A stretch of 64,000 bases of DNA from Streptomyces sp. NRRL S-337 (GTDB lineage Bacteria; Actinomycetota; Actinomycetes; Streptomycetales; Streptomycetaceae), in the NCBI RefSeq assembly GCF_000720175.1, contig NZ_JOIX01000017.1, forward strand, positions 62,001 through 126,000, read 5' to 3'. The position numbers and the translations under genes are program-made. Each line of letters begins with the position of its first letter. The first letter of the stretch is position 1. Below are positions 44,820-53,385 of the stretch, piece by piece. The notes beneath the pieces are model-generated. The model made no database searches, was not told the origin of the DNA, and saw only the letters and a list, made by a program, of their open reading frames with translations.

Positions 44820-46110
44820 CATGGAAAATCTGCTCGTGACCGGCGGGGCCGGCTTGCAAGACCGGTCTTGACCAGGCCATATCCCAGGCTCTGGCTCCGT
44901 GGCGCAAACCGCGTGCCGTCCACGATCCCGGCAAGGCCCTCCTGGACGTCGCCCTGGCGGTCGCACTGGGCGGGGACTGCCTCGCAGACGTCGCGATGCT
45001 GCGGTGTGAGCCGGCCGTCTTCGGCCCGGTCGCCTCCGACCCGACCATTTCCCGCCTGGTCGACACCCTCGCCGCCTCCGGCGATAAAGCCCTGCAGGCC
45101 ATCCGGTCCGCACGGTCCGAAGTCCGGCAACGTGCCTGGTCGTCATCGATCTCGACGGCGTCCTCGTGATCGCCCACTCCGACAAGGAGGACGCGGCCGC
45201 GACCTGGAAGAAGACCTACGGCCATCACCCGCTGACGGCCTTCCTCGACCACGGACCGGGCGGAACCGGTGAGCCCGTCGCCGCCCTCCGCAGGCCGGGA
45301 AACGCGGGCTCCAACACGGCAGCCGACCACATCACCACCGCCCAACTCGCCCTGGCTCAACTGCCCAAGCACTACCGGCGGGGGCGGCAGACGCTGATCC
45401 GCACCGACTCCGCAGGCGGCACCCACGACTTCGTGTCCTGGCTCGCCAGGCGGGGACGATGGCTGTCCTACTCGGTCGGCATGGTGATCACCGAAGCGAT
45501 CCACGAACACGTGCTGAAGGTCCCCGCCTCAGCCTGGACACCGGCCGTCGAGATCGACGGTGAGGCCCGTGACGGGGCCTGGGTCGCCGAGCTCACCGGC
45601 AAGCTCCTGGACGGCTGGCCCAAGGGCATGCGACTGATCGTCCGAAAGGAACGTCCCCTCCTGGCGCCCAGTTGAGGATCACGGACGCAGACGGCATGCG
45701 GATCACATGCTTCGCGACCAACACCCCTGACCGGCCGATCGCCACCCTCGAGCTCCGTCACCGGCTGCGGGCCCGGGCGGAGGACCGGATCCGGGCTGCC
45801 CGGGCCACTGGCCTGCGCAACCTGCCCCTGCACACAGCAGCGCAGAACAAGGTCTGGCTGGAGATCGTCCAGATCGCCCTCGACCTGCTGGCCTGGATGC
45901 CCATGCTCGCTCTCAGCGGCAAGGCCCGCCTCTGGGAACCCCGCCGCCTTCGGTTCCGCCTGTTCTCCGCAGCCGCCCAACTCGCCATCACCGGCCGACG
46001 CAAGATTCTCCGCCTCACCCCGCACTGGCCCTGGACCGGCGAGATCACCTCCGCCCTCGAACGGCTCGCGTTCCTGCCCAACCCGGGCTGACCAGCAACC
46101 TTCCACCGTT
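44820..46110 (+). pseudogene. IS1380-family transposase, frameshifted
   Basis: IS1380 pieces appear in successive frames: PWRKPRAVHDPGKALLDVAL with GGDCLADVAMLRCEPAVFG, then VIDLDGVLVIAHSDKEDAA, RPGNAGSNTAADHITTAQLA, RTDSAGGTHDFVSWLAR and VVEL-type strands to GWPKGMRLIVRKERP. A frameshift at about 45668 leads to RITDADGMRITCFATNTPD and TGLRNLPLHTAAQNKVWLEI, then AQLAITGRRKILRLTPHWPW. At least three disruptions; inactive. Confidence 0.8.
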
Positions 46111-46209
46111 CCGACGACAACATGACTGCTCCGGGCAGTGGAACCCGGCGCCCACCCGACGCGACAGCCGGGCCGTCGGCCTGCCCATCATCAGCTCCGG
46201 AAAGCGAAA

Positions 46210-46236
46210 GGGTCCACCGACTCCGTCGGCGGACCC
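46210..46236. terminator. Hairpin at the 3' edge of the IS1380 remnant
   Basis: GGGTCCACCGAC pairs with GTCGGCGGACCC (one mismatch, TCC loop), followed by CTCACGAAAGATCGAGG. Possibly the element's terminator or end structure. Confidence 0.5.
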
Positions 46237-46238
46237 TC

Positions 46239-46345
46239 ACGAAAGATCGAGGTTAACGGAGAACATCCGAATCGATGCGAGGCTGACCGTGCCGTGAAAG
46301 ACGAAGGCTCGCTTGTCGAAGCGTGTGGCGACTGCCCAGCATCGA
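46239..46345 (-). pseudogene. IS5-family transposase C-terminal scrap
   Basis: The minus strand ends with AVATRFDKRAFVFHGTVSLA and ASIRMF, the typical terminal segment of one Streptomyces IS5 group. Only about 35 residues remain. Confidence 0.55.
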
Positions 46346-46510
46346 AGCGAATTCGGTGACAGTCGGCTCCCGGCCCACTACCGCAGCCGAAGGCCGGCCC
46401 AGTGGACGCCGCACAAACGTCCCCACACCCGGCCGGGAGAGCCGGAAGGCTGGTCTATGGAGGCGGCGCGCCGGGGAGCGGCGACCGCCAGGCCCTCGTG
46501 AAAGGCCGTA

Positions 46511-46529
46511 AACCCCCCGTACAGGGGGT
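46511..46529 (-). terminator. Possible terminator of the small secreted-protein gene
   Basis: On the minus strand CCCCC-TGTAC-GGGGG followed by GTTT lies about 20 bases beyond the stop of the gene at 46549-46790. Confidence 0.4.
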
Positions 46530-46548
46530 GGAGATATAGGGGAAGGGA

Positions 46549-46790
46549 TCAGATTGTGTAGAAGGGGGTCAGCAAGTACGTGTTGGGCTGCTCGCTCACC
46601 ATGCAGGCGCAGCCCTCGATTGCCCCTGGCTTTCCAGTGCCTCGGCCCAGTTCCGGCAGTCCGTCATAGTGCCGTTGCCCTGAAGGTCCTCGCCCTGCCT
46701 CGCGTCTGCCTGAGCCGCTCCGGCAACGATTCCTGAGAGCACCAGGACGCTGGCGCCGACAACTGCGGCTGACTTGAGGGTCTTGCGCAT
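46549..46790 (-). pseudogene. Small secreted protein, frameshifted
   Basis: ATG 46790 (AAGGGAA upstream) begins MRKTLKSAAVVGASVLVLSG with signal end GAAQA, then RQGEDLQGNGTMTDCRNWAE and ALESQG. The likely remainder (AIEGCACMVSEQPNTYLLTP, FYTI, stop 46549) lies in another frame. One missing G in the GGGG run at 46624-46627 would join them into a roughly 80-residue exported peptide with three cysteines. Probably intact in the organism if this is a homopolymer error. Confidence 0.6.
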
Positions 46791-46879
46791 TCTTCGTTCC
46801 CTTTTGCCTGAGGGCACGCACGCCGGAAGGCGCACGGCCGTTGGTTGGAGATGGGCGTGGGATGCCACGCGATTTCGGC

Positions 46880-47686
46880 CTACCGCCCCAGAGTGCAATG
46901 ACACGGGGCCGGGAAGGATGACGTAGGTACTACGCCTCGGCCCCGGTACGGCCGTGGATTCCGATCGCATAAAGCACCACAGACGGTGGATGTCGGCAGG
47001 CTTGTGGTGCGGTGAAAGGGGCGGTCAGGTGGTGACGATGCTGGCGGAGAGGCCGGCATTCTCCCCTGATGCCGGGTGGGGCTCGATGCTGCTCGCTGTT
47101 CCTTCACCTGGGACACGGCGTTCCGCAGAGTGGTGTCGGAATCGGCCGTGAACTTGTCGAACAGCGCCACCATTTCGGGCCCTGCGCCTTGGGGCGATCC
47201 GGCGTTGAACGGCGGCTTCGGATCGTATCCCATCATGAGCTGTGCGAACTTCGCAGCCTTCTCGCCCAGCGTGTGTGCGAAGACCGTAAGCCCGAAATCG
47301 ATGCCAGCGGTTACACCACCACCGGTAAACCTGTTCCGGTCGATGCACGCACGTTCCGTCGATACCTCGACGCCCAGTTGAGCCAGATGGTCCCGGCCTG
47401 CCCAGTGCGTGGCTGAGCGGTAGCCGTCGAGCAATCCGGCTGCCGCAAGGATGAGCGCGCCGTTGCAGACCGAGGCGATGTAAGGGGCCATCGCACCACG
47501 GTCTGCCAGGAAGGCGATGGTGGCCTGGTCGAGCATCGCCTTCCCCACGAACCCGCCAGGTACGAACAGGATGTCCAGCTGTTCAGGACAGTCGTCGAAG
47601 GTGGCGGTTGGACCGATGGCCAGTACGCAGTCCTCCGAGAGGACGGGGTCGAGTGTGTTCGACAGGAGGTGGATCGTCATGCCCAC
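46880..47686 (-). CDS. DJ-1/PfpI-family protein
   Basis: The frame contains LDILFVPGGFVGKAMLDQAT, the nucleophile-elbow cysteine in IASVCNGALILAAAGLLDG, TGGGVTAGIDFGLTVFAH and MGYDPKPPF, typical of DJ-1/PfpI (isonitrile hydratase-like) proteins. Homology extends upstream of the GTG at 47686 in the same frame (RPLVVGILLFNGHTTLDFVG back to about 47760) but no start codon is available there; an ATG at 47770-47772 is one base out of frame, suggesting a small indel. The last 70 residues look unlike the family. The remaining bases to 48014 hold only its leader. Confidence 0.7.
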   Translation of the reverse strand: MGMTIHLLSNTLDPVLSEDCVLAIGPTATFDDCPEQLDILFVPGGFVGKAMLDQATIAFLADRGAMAPYIASVCNGALILAAAGLLDGYRSATHWAGRDHLAQLGVEVSTERACIDRNRFTGGGVTAGIDFGLTVFAHTLGEKAAKFAQLMMGYDPKPPFNAGSPQGAGPEMVALFDKFTADSDTTLRNAVSQVKEQRAASSPTRHQGRMPASPPASSPPDRPFHRTTSLPTSTVCGALCDRNPRPYRGRGVVPTSSFPAPCHCTLGR

Positions 47687-48014
47687 GGCCGAAAATGCGG
47701 TGTATGGACCAACAAAGTCAAGTGTGGTGTGTCCGTTGAAAAGGAGGATGCCGACTACCAGCGGCCGTGCATCGCCTTCCAGGTGGTCGGGCCAGTTTGC
47801 TGCGTGATCCGCCAGCTACCGGGACCTCCGAAATCCAGACGCTTGCAGTGTTCTAGCTGTGACGCTAATCGGAGGTCGGGATTCATGAGGAGTGCCATTC
47901 CTATCGCATTTCAACGGATAATTGCCAACAGCCTCTGGCTCGGAGGCGCCCCATCCAGCCTCAGCCGCGACGAGTTGGCGGCCGGGCAGGCGTCCGGGAA
48001 GGGTGGTGGCGAGC

Positions 48015-48953
48015 TCAGTTGAACGTACGTCGGTACGTCTGTGGGCTGACGCCGGTCGTGCGTTTGAAGCGGTCGCGGAAGGTGGTGGAGGAGCCGAAGC
48101 CGACCTGGCTGCCGATGCGTTCCACGGAGTGCTTCGTGGTTTCGAGTAGGTGCTGTGCCTGGCGGATGCGGGCCCGGTGGAGCCACTGGAGCGGGGTTGT
48201 ACCAGTCTGTTCGCGGAACCGCCGGATCAGGGTCCGGGTGCTCGTCCCGGCCTGCTCAGCGATGTCGGCGAGGATGAGGTCGCGGGCCAGATTTTCCCGC
48301 AGCCACGTGAGCAACGCCTCCAGCTCGGAGCCCTGTGGTGTGGGTGCGTGGTCGCAGACGATGAACTGCGCCTGCCCGCCCTCCCGTTCGAGAGGCATCA
48401 CCGACAGCCGGGCGGCGTCGGCGGCGACAGCCGAGCCGTAGTCACGGCGGATCATGTGCAGGCACAGGTCCATTCCCGCGGCCGCGCCGGCCGACGTGAG
48501 GAACTGGCCGTTGTCGACGTAGAGGACGTTCGGGTCGACGTCGAGGTCCGGGTGGGCGTCGGCCAGAAGCCCGGCCGCCTGCCAGTGGGTCGTGACGCGC
48601 AACCCGTCAAGGAGCCCGGTGGCGGCCAGCGGGAAAGTGCCTACGCAGATGGAGGCGATCCGCGTGCCGTCGGCAGCGGCCGACCGCAGCGCGTCGCGCA
48701 CGGGGGAGGAGAGTGGGGCTGTGGGGTCGGTGACCCCCGGCACGATGATCGTGTCCGCGTCCTGCAGGCCCTCCAGACCCCAGGGGGCGCGCAGGGTGAA
48801 GGCTCCGGCGTCGATCTCGTCGCGCTCGGCGCACACCCGGATCTGGTAGCCGGGCCGCCCGTCAGGCAGACGGGTCCGGGAGAAGACCTCGATCGGGGCC
48901 GACAGATCGAATGGGATCACCTGATCCAGCGCGAGAACGGCAACAGTGTGCAT
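48015..48953 (-). CDS. GlxA-type regulator (DJ-1/PfpI + AraC HTH)
   Basis: The 312-residue protein has an N-terminal DJ-1/PfpI-like domain (VAVLALDQVIPFDLSAPIEV, IASICVGTFPLAATGLLDG, TSAGAAAGMDLCLHMI) and a C-terminal AraC double HTH (LILADIAEQAGTSTRTLIRR, LLETTKHSVERIGSQVGFGS and TFRDRFKRTTGVSPQTYRR). GlxA-type regulators control neighbouring metabolism genes, often other DJ-1 proteins. ATG 48953 has GAGAGG eight bases upstream. Genes for two simpler DJ-1 proteins flank it. Confidence 0.92.
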   Translation of the reverse strand: MHTVAVLALDQVIPFDLSAPIEVFSRTRLPDGRPGYQIRVCAERDEIDAGAFTLRAPWGLEGLQDADTIIVPGVTDPTAPLSSPVRDALRSAAADGTRIASICVGTFPLAATGLLDGLRVTTHWQAAGLLADAHPDLDVDPNVLYVDNGQFLTSAGAAAGMDLCLHMIRRDYGSAVAADAARLSVMPLEREGGQAQFIVCDHAPTPQGSELEALLTWLRENLARDLILADIAEQAGTSTRTLIRRFREQTGTTPLQWLHRARIRQAQHLLETTKHSVERIGSQVGFGSSTTFRDRFKRTTGVSPQTYRRTFN

Positions 48954-49155
48954 GGCCGGAACCTCTCTCCTCACGGCTTGACGGCTCCGGACCGATATCC
49001 GGGCAGCTCCATGTCACCGCAGCTCTGAGCATTCCGGAAGGCCCTTGGCGCTATCCCGTTGAAAGCTGTCACTCGTGCCACTGGGCGATCACGGCGGCAA
49101 CCGATTGACTCGGAACGTCGGAACGTCCGAGAGAAATCAACACCCGAGGAACACC

Positions 49156-49845
49156 ATGCACATCCAGGTTGTCCTGTTCGATGGTTTCGACCCGCTCGAT
49201 GCCATCGCCCCCTTTGAGGTCCTGCACGCCGGCGGCTCGGCGTCGGACGGAGCGGTGACCGTCGAGATGGTCTCCGCGGAAGGCCCGCGCGAGGTGATCA
49301 GCGGCGCCGGAGGGCTGACACTGCGCGCCACCAGTGCCGTCGACCTGAAGCGTGCGGACTTGCTCCTGGTTCCGGGCGCCGCCGGCCGGGTCGGCGAACC
49401 CGGCGAGGTTCCGGAAGAAGAGGTGGGCGCCGGCGAGTGGAAGCAGCAGGAGTTCATCCCGGTGCTGCTGGGCCGCACGCTGACCACCGAGCTGCCCGCA
49501 CTCCTCAAGCAGGCAATGGACGACCCCGACATCACGGTCGCCACCGTCTGCGGCGGCTCGCTCGTCCTGGCCATGGCCGGTCTGCTGGAGGGACGCCACG
49601 CCACCACCCACCACATGGGCCTCGACATGCTGGACGCCACCGGCGCCCACCCGGTCCGCGCCCGCGTCGTGGACGACGGCGACCTGATCACCGGCGCTGG
49701 CGTCACCTCCGGGCTCGATCTGGGCCTGTACCTGCTGGAGCGCGAGGTGGGCCCGCGCGTCGCGCACGCCGTCGAAGAGCTCTTCTCCCACGAGCGGCGC
49801 GGCACCGTCTGGCGCGCCCAGGGCCCGACGCCCGCCACCCTCTGA
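49156..49845 (+). CDS. DJ-1/PfpI-family protein (glyoxalase/hydratase-like)
   Basis: The 229-residue protein has VVLFDGFDPLDAIAPFEVLH, ADLLLVPGAAGRVG, the elbow ITVATVCGGSLVLAMAGLLE with its cysteine, the conserved ATTHHMGLDML and ITGAGVTSGLDLGLYLLE. An ATG with GAGGA five bases away sets the start. A run of small genes follows on the same strand (49915-51449), likely one operon controlled by the divergent GlxA regulator. Confidence 0.88.
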   Translation: MHIQVVLFDGFDPLDAIAPFEVLHAGGSASDGAVTVEMVSAEGPREVISGAGGLTLRATSAVDLKRADLLLVPGAAGRVGEPGEVPEEEVGAGEWKQQEFIPVLLGRTLTTELPALLKQAMDDPDITVATVCGGSLVLAMAGLLEGRHATTHHMGLDMLDATGAHPVRARVVDDGDLITGAGVTSGLDLGLYLLEREVGPRVAHAVEELFSHERRGTVWRAQGPTPATL

Positions 49846-49914
49846 ACACTCGGTCCGCGCCCTTCGCGGGCCAGTCGCTCACCCTCCCCTTGCACAGTCA
49901 GGAAGAACATCAGC

Positions 49915-50232
49915 ATGCCCCTCGAAGGCACCTGGAACCTGTCCATCTCCACCCCCATCGGCAAGATGAAGGCCGTGGTCGAGCTCCGTGAGCAGGACGG
50001 CGTCCTGACCGGCGTCGCCCACGGAGCCGGCGAGGAAGTACCGCTGAACGACGTCGCCCTCGACGGCGACCGGCTCACCTGGAAGCAGGCCGTCACCAAG
50101 CCCATGCGGCTGAACCTGGCGTTCGACGTGACGGTCGACGGCGACGCGCTCCAGGGCACCTCCAAGGCCGGCCGCCTTCCGTCCTCGAAGGTCACCGGCG
50201 AGCGCCGGACCGCCCCGGAGTACCAGGCATGA
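49915..50232 (+). CDS. Small conserved protein of unknown function
   Basis: 105 residues: LEGTWNLSISTPIGKMKAVV, GEEVPLNDVALDGDRLTWKQ, LNLAFDVTVDGDALQGTSKA. A compact beta-rich, probably lipocalin-like layout without signal peptide, found in actinobacteria as a small partner protein. Its stop overlaps the next ATG (ATGA). Confidence 0.7.
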   Translation: MPLEGTWNLSISTPIGKMKAVVELREQDGVLTGVAHGAGEEVPLNDVALDGDRLTWKQAVTKPMRLNLAFDVTVDGDALQGTSKAGRLPSSKVTGERRTAPEYQA

Positions 50233-50696
50233 CCAAGCTCCTCCTGTCGCTGCACGTCCTGGCCGCCATCGTCGCCGTCGGCCCGGTCACCGTCGCCGCG
50301 AGCATGTTCCCCGCGACGCTGCGCCGCGCCCTCGGCGACGGCGACGCCCAGACGACCCTGCGGACGCTGCACCGCATCTGCCGGGTCTACGCGGGCCTTG
50401 GCATCGCGGTTCCCCTCTTCGGCTTCGCCACGGCCAGCAGTCTCGGTGTCCTCGGCGACGCCTGGCTGATCATCTCGATCCTGCTGACCGCGGCGGCCGC
50501 CGGCGTATTGGCCCTGCTGATCCTGCCGGCACAGGACCGTGCTCTGGCCGAGACGACGAGTTCCGGGACGCCTTCGCCAGCGCCAACCCCGTCGACACCG
50601 AGTCGTATCGCCATGCTCACCGGCATCTTCAACCTGCTCTGGGCCACCGTCACCGTGCTGATGATCATCCGTCCCGGCTCCACCACGGGAGTGTGA
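50229..50696 (+). CDS. Small integral membrane protein (DUF2269-like)
   Basis: 155 residues with four hydrophobic segments (LLLSLHVLAAIVAVGPVTVA, VYAGLGIAVPLFGFATAS, WLIISILLTAAAAGVLALLI, GIFNLLWATVTVLMIIRPG). The His in LSLHVLAA and the helix pattern resemble DUF2269. Coupled at both ends to neighbours (ATGA and GTGA overlaps). Confidence 0.7.
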   Translation: MTKLLLSLHVLAAIVAVGPVTVAASMFPATLRRALGDGDAQTTLRTLHRICRVYAGLGIAVPLFGFATASSLGVLGDAWLIISILLTAAAAGVLALLILPAQDRALAETTSSGTPSPAPTPSTPSRIAMLTGIFNLLWATVTVLMIIRPGSTTGV

Positions 50697-50995
50697 CCGT
50701 GTACCTGCAATCTCCGCGCCATCTGCGCATCGCGGCTCACGCCGAGCTGGTCTCGCTGATCGTGATGCTGGCCAACGTATTCACCGTCCACGTCAAGCCC
50801 ATCTCGTCCTTGATGGGCCCCACCCACGGGTTCGCCTACCTGTTCGTCGTGATCGCGACCTGGCGCCCCAAACAGGCCCCGGCCGCTGCCAAGGTCCTGG
50901 CCGTCGTTCCGGGCATCGGCGGGCTGCTCGCGCTGCGACAGCTCGACCGCGTCGATACGGCCCGCGCCCAGACGGAAGAGGTCATCGCGTCATGA
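50693..50995 (+). CDS. Small membrane protein (DUF3817-like)
   Basis: 100 residues with SPRHLRIAAHAELVSLIVML and GFAYLFVVIATWRPKQ hydrophobic segments and the PTHGFAY motif of DUF3817 proteins. Coupled by GTGA overlap to the previous gene; its stop overlaps an ATG for the next. Confidence 0.68.
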   Translation: MTVYLQSPRHLRIAAHAELVSLIVMLANVFTVHVKPISSLMGPTHGFAYLFVVIATWRPKQAPAAAKVLAVVPGIGGLLALRQLDRVDTARAQTEEVIAS

Positions 50996-51218
50996 ACCCT
51001 GTGTCGCCGGTGATCGTCGGCATCAGCTACTGCCTGCTGATGTCTGGTGGGGGGATTCTGATGTCTGGTGGGGGGATTCGGCCGCCCATCTGAGCCTGGG
51101 CGGCTTCGGGCCGTGGGAGCTTCCGTTCGTCGCGCGTACGGCCTTCGTCGCCTACCGAAGCCTGGAGCCCTGGACCTCGCTGGTCGAGAAGTTGGCGGCG
51201 GCCCTGCGCAGTCACTGA
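50992..51218 (+). pseudogene. Small protein, frameshifted at a G-run
   Basis: From ATG 50992 (overlapping the previous stop) the frame reads NPVSPVIVGISYCLLMSGGG. After a G6 run the sensible continuation is one frame off: DSAAHLSLGGFGPWELPFVA, RTAFVAYRSLEPWTSLVEKL, stop 51218. Adding one G to the run repairs a roughly 75-residue protein. A 21-bp tandem duplication also lies here. It is probably the next gene of the operon. Confidence 0.55.
51038..51079. repeat. 21-bp tandem direct duplication (2 copies)
   Basis: The unit TGATGTCTGGTGGGGGGATT + C occurs at 51038-51058 and 51059-51079 with no mismatch. It is frame-neutral but contains the G6 run where the gene frame is lost. Confidence 0.9.
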
Positions 51219-51239
51219 GGACATGGAGAGGAAGAGAAC

Positions 51240-51449
51240 GTGTCCACCGAAGTGTCATCCGTCGCCGAGAGCGCGGCCGGGTCCGAACAGGACGAGTTCC
51301 AGCCCCTGCCGGGCTGGTTCTTCCTGTTCGTCGGTTACCTTGCTGCCCAGTACGACCTGCCCCAGGTGTGGCCGCCGTCGGGCTTCCTCAGCCTCGCGCT
51401 ACCTGCGAACGGCGCGGCGGCGCACGAACCGCAGGAGCGAGGCGCGTGA
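51240..51449 (+). CDS. Small protein of unknown function (69 aa)
   Basis: GTG 51240 follows GGAGAGGAAGAGAAC. The peptide STEVSSVAESAAGSEQDEFQ plus the hydrophobic GWFFLFVGYLAAQY and a Pro-rich region might be a small membrane-associated protein. No family recognised; it may end the operon. Confidence 0.4.
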   Translation: MSTEVSSVAESAAGSEQDEFQPLPGWFFLFVGYLAAQYDLPQVWPPSGFLSLALPANGAAAHEPQERGA

Positions 51450-51695
51450 GGCGGATGACCGAAGGGCTCGGGGCCAAGCCAGTTGACGGGGCGTCCTCCC
51501 CGGAGCGATTCGGGTGCGGTGCATGGTGCGCCGTGACCGCGCCCCCGCCCGGAACTGACCAGGAGACGCCGCAGGGGTGCGGCAGGCAGCCCTACGCGAG
51601 CACCACCTTGAGGCGTACCAGGCGCTGCTGCGGGAGCTGACCATCACCGCCACTGTGACTGAGCACTTCGGATGGCCCCTGAGCGCTTGAGCTGG
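51450..51695 (+). other. Gap with a C-terminal coding scrap
   Basis: A frame ending at 51690 reads REHHLEAYQALLRELTITAT, then VTEHFGWPLSA. It looks like a genuine C-terminus whose N-terminus is gone; family unknown. Confidence 0.3.
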
Positions 51696-51699
51696 CCCG

Positions 51700-52030
51700 G
51701 CCACCTGGTCAAGAGATTGATCTGGTCAAGCTCGCCGCGGCCGGGTGGCGCTGGCTGGTGGTGACCGGCTGGCGGCGCCGCCTGGGGCGTACCGGCGCCG
51801 GGTCGGGAACCTCCCCGCCGAAGCCATCGTGCATCTCGACTCCGCCTACGACGGCAAGCCCAGTCGTCAGGCGTTCGGTGCGCAGGCCTTACCGGCGAGA
51901 TCGCCCGCAAGGGCGTGCCCACGCCCGTCCAAGTCGGCAAACGCTGGGTGGTCGAACGCACCCGGTCCTGGATGAACGACTACGGAAAGATCCAACGGTG
52001 CCGGGCGAGGCCGCGCATCATGATCGACGG
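51700..52030 (+). pseudogene. IS5-family transposase C-terminal remnant
   Basis: Frames together read LPAEAIVHLDSAYDGKPSRQ, then TPVQVGKRWVVERTRSWMND and YGKIQRC, the last third of a Streptomyces IS5 transposase (the final catalytic glutamate lies in VVERT). Internal frameshifts and no N-terminus. Confidence 0.7.
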
Positions 52031-52055
52031 CATTCCGACACGCGCCAAGATGGCG

Positions 52056-52481
52056 TCAGGCGGGCTGCGGGGCGGGCACCGTCGGAGCGGACGCGACCTT
52101 GCGGGTCTCGCGCATTATCAGCAGGCCGTTGACCACCATCAGTGTCGCGGTCAGACCGTGGACGCCGAGCGCGGTGGCCACGGAGCCGTGGTGGGCCAGG
52201 ACGGTGGCCATGTCGCCGTACGCGGCGAGGGCCTCCACCAGCAACACCCAACCCAGCGCCCGGCGCTGACCCGTCACCAGCAGGATGCCCAGGACCAGGG
52301 CCAAGACGACGTCGCGGATTCCCTTGATGATCAGGAAGCCGTCGCCGTCGCCGGACGGCCAGCTCGGCAGGCCGAAGCTCGGCGCCGTCGTCGCCGGGCT
52401 CAGGATGAACTCCCCGCCGAACCAGAGGATGAAGAGGATGAAGGCGGCGGCCAGCACGGTGTTGATCTTCTTCAGCGACAC
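52056..52481 (-). CDS. DUF4267-type small membrane protein
   Basis: 141 residues with about four hydrophobic segments: INTVLAAAFILFILWFGGEF, IIKGIRDVVLALVLGILLV, LGWVLLVEALAAYGDMATVL and HGLTATLMVVNGLLIM. The 'GIRDVVLALVLG' motif is characteristic of DUF4267. GTG 52481 has AGGAG seven bases upstream. Such genes often sit in TetR-controlled clusters with DUF1772 and monooxygenase proteins, as here. Confidence 0.78.
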   Translation of the reverse strand: MSLKKINTVLAAAFILFILWFGGEFILSPATTAPSFGLPSWPSGDGDGFLIIKGIRDVVLALVLGILLVTGQRRALGWVLLVEALAAYGDMATVLAHHGSVATALGVHGLTATLMVVNGLLIMRETRKVASAPTVPAPQPA

Positions 52482-52837
52482 TGTTCTTCTCCTTGTGAGT
52501 CTTCGTGAGCTTGGTGGAGCTTGCTGCGCTTGGTGGAGCTTGCTGAGTCGTGTGGCCTGGTCAGCCACGCGGACGCGGCTGATCGGGGGGCGTAGTTTGT
52601 CGGGATCGCAGTCGGCCCGCGGGGCCAGATGAGGGCTGCGACCAGCAGTTCGCCTACCGCCGGCAGGGCGCCAGGATCGCCTTACTCGGGGCGTCTCTGA
52701 CTGCGCCGGCCTGCCGGTTCGTCTTCGCCGTGGTGGGTGCTCGGTGGCCCTGGCGACCCGGCAGGGTCCATGGATGCGTAACTGCCTGGGTGAGGGCAGT
52801 GCTTCTCTGCTGCCCTCACCCGGCTGCAGCTGCCGTG
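52482..52837. other. Intergenic region with an 18-bp direct repeat
   Basis: No supportable gene. Contains the leader of the DUF4267 gene and two copies of GCTTGGTGGAGCTTGCTG. Confidence 0.4.
52509..52545. repeat. 18-bp direct repeat, 19-bp period
   Basis: GCTTGGTGGAGCTTGCTG is repeated exactly at 52509-52526 and 52528-52545, 28 bases upstream of the DUF4267 start. It could be a protein-binding site. Confidence 0.8.
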
Positions 52838-53188
52838 TCACACGTCGATCTGCTCGAAGATGTGCGGGTACGACACGATGTCGTCGGGGAACTCGGCCGC
52901 CATGCGCTGGAACTCCGGGCTGCCGAACGCGGTGGCGAGCGCCTCGGTCGACTCCCAGACCGCGACGTTCATCAGAAGCTGACTGTCCGCCGTTCCCTTG
53001 TGCATCTGCAGGGAGACGAATCCCGGCTGAGCCTTCATGAACTCGGCCTGCCTGTGAAAGAGGGCCAGGAACGATTCCGTCCTCTCCTTCGGGACGATGA
53101 AGGTGTTGGCCAGGACGATGGGCCCGGTCTTCTCCTTCAACTGCGCGAACATCGGCGTGTGCGGGTCGAGACTTTGGAGCTTGGCCAT
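52838..53188 (-). CDS. Antibiotic-biosynthesis-monooxygenase (ABM)-domain protein
   Basis: 116 residues with the ferredoxin-like ABM fold: GPIVLANTFIVPKERTESFL, HRQAEFMKAQPGFVSLQM, LMNVAVWESTEALATAF and SPEFQRMAAEFPDDIV. Such dimeric proteins are oxygenases of phenolic or quinone compounds or heme-degradation-like proteins. GAGAGGAAG precedes ATG 53188. It is a plausible member of the TetR-controlled group. Confidence 0.82.
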   Translation of the reverse strand: MAKLQSLDPHTPMFAQLKEKTGPIVLANTFIVPKERTESFLALFHRQAEFMKAQPGFVSLQMHKGTADSQLLMNVAVWESTEALATAFGSPEFQRMAAEFPDDIVSYPHIFEQIDV

Positions 53189-53385
53189 TTTCGGTACTTC
53201 CTCTCGCTATCGGGCAGTGGGTGTCGCTGGGGCCCGCGTCCTGGGGATGCCAGCGGAGTTCGAGGGTGTTGATGTCCGGGTTGCGGATGTGGATGTGGAT
53301 GGAGGTGGATGGAGGTGGCGGTGCCGCACTTCGGGCGCACGGCCGAGCGTTTGCGGCTGCCGGCCGGGCGGGGGTGGTGGTGGGG

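Noticed and set aside
53275..53325. Repeated GGATGT/GGAGGT motif upstream of the ABM gene
   Set aside because: Irregular, low-complexity G-rich sequence without a clear unit or symmetry.
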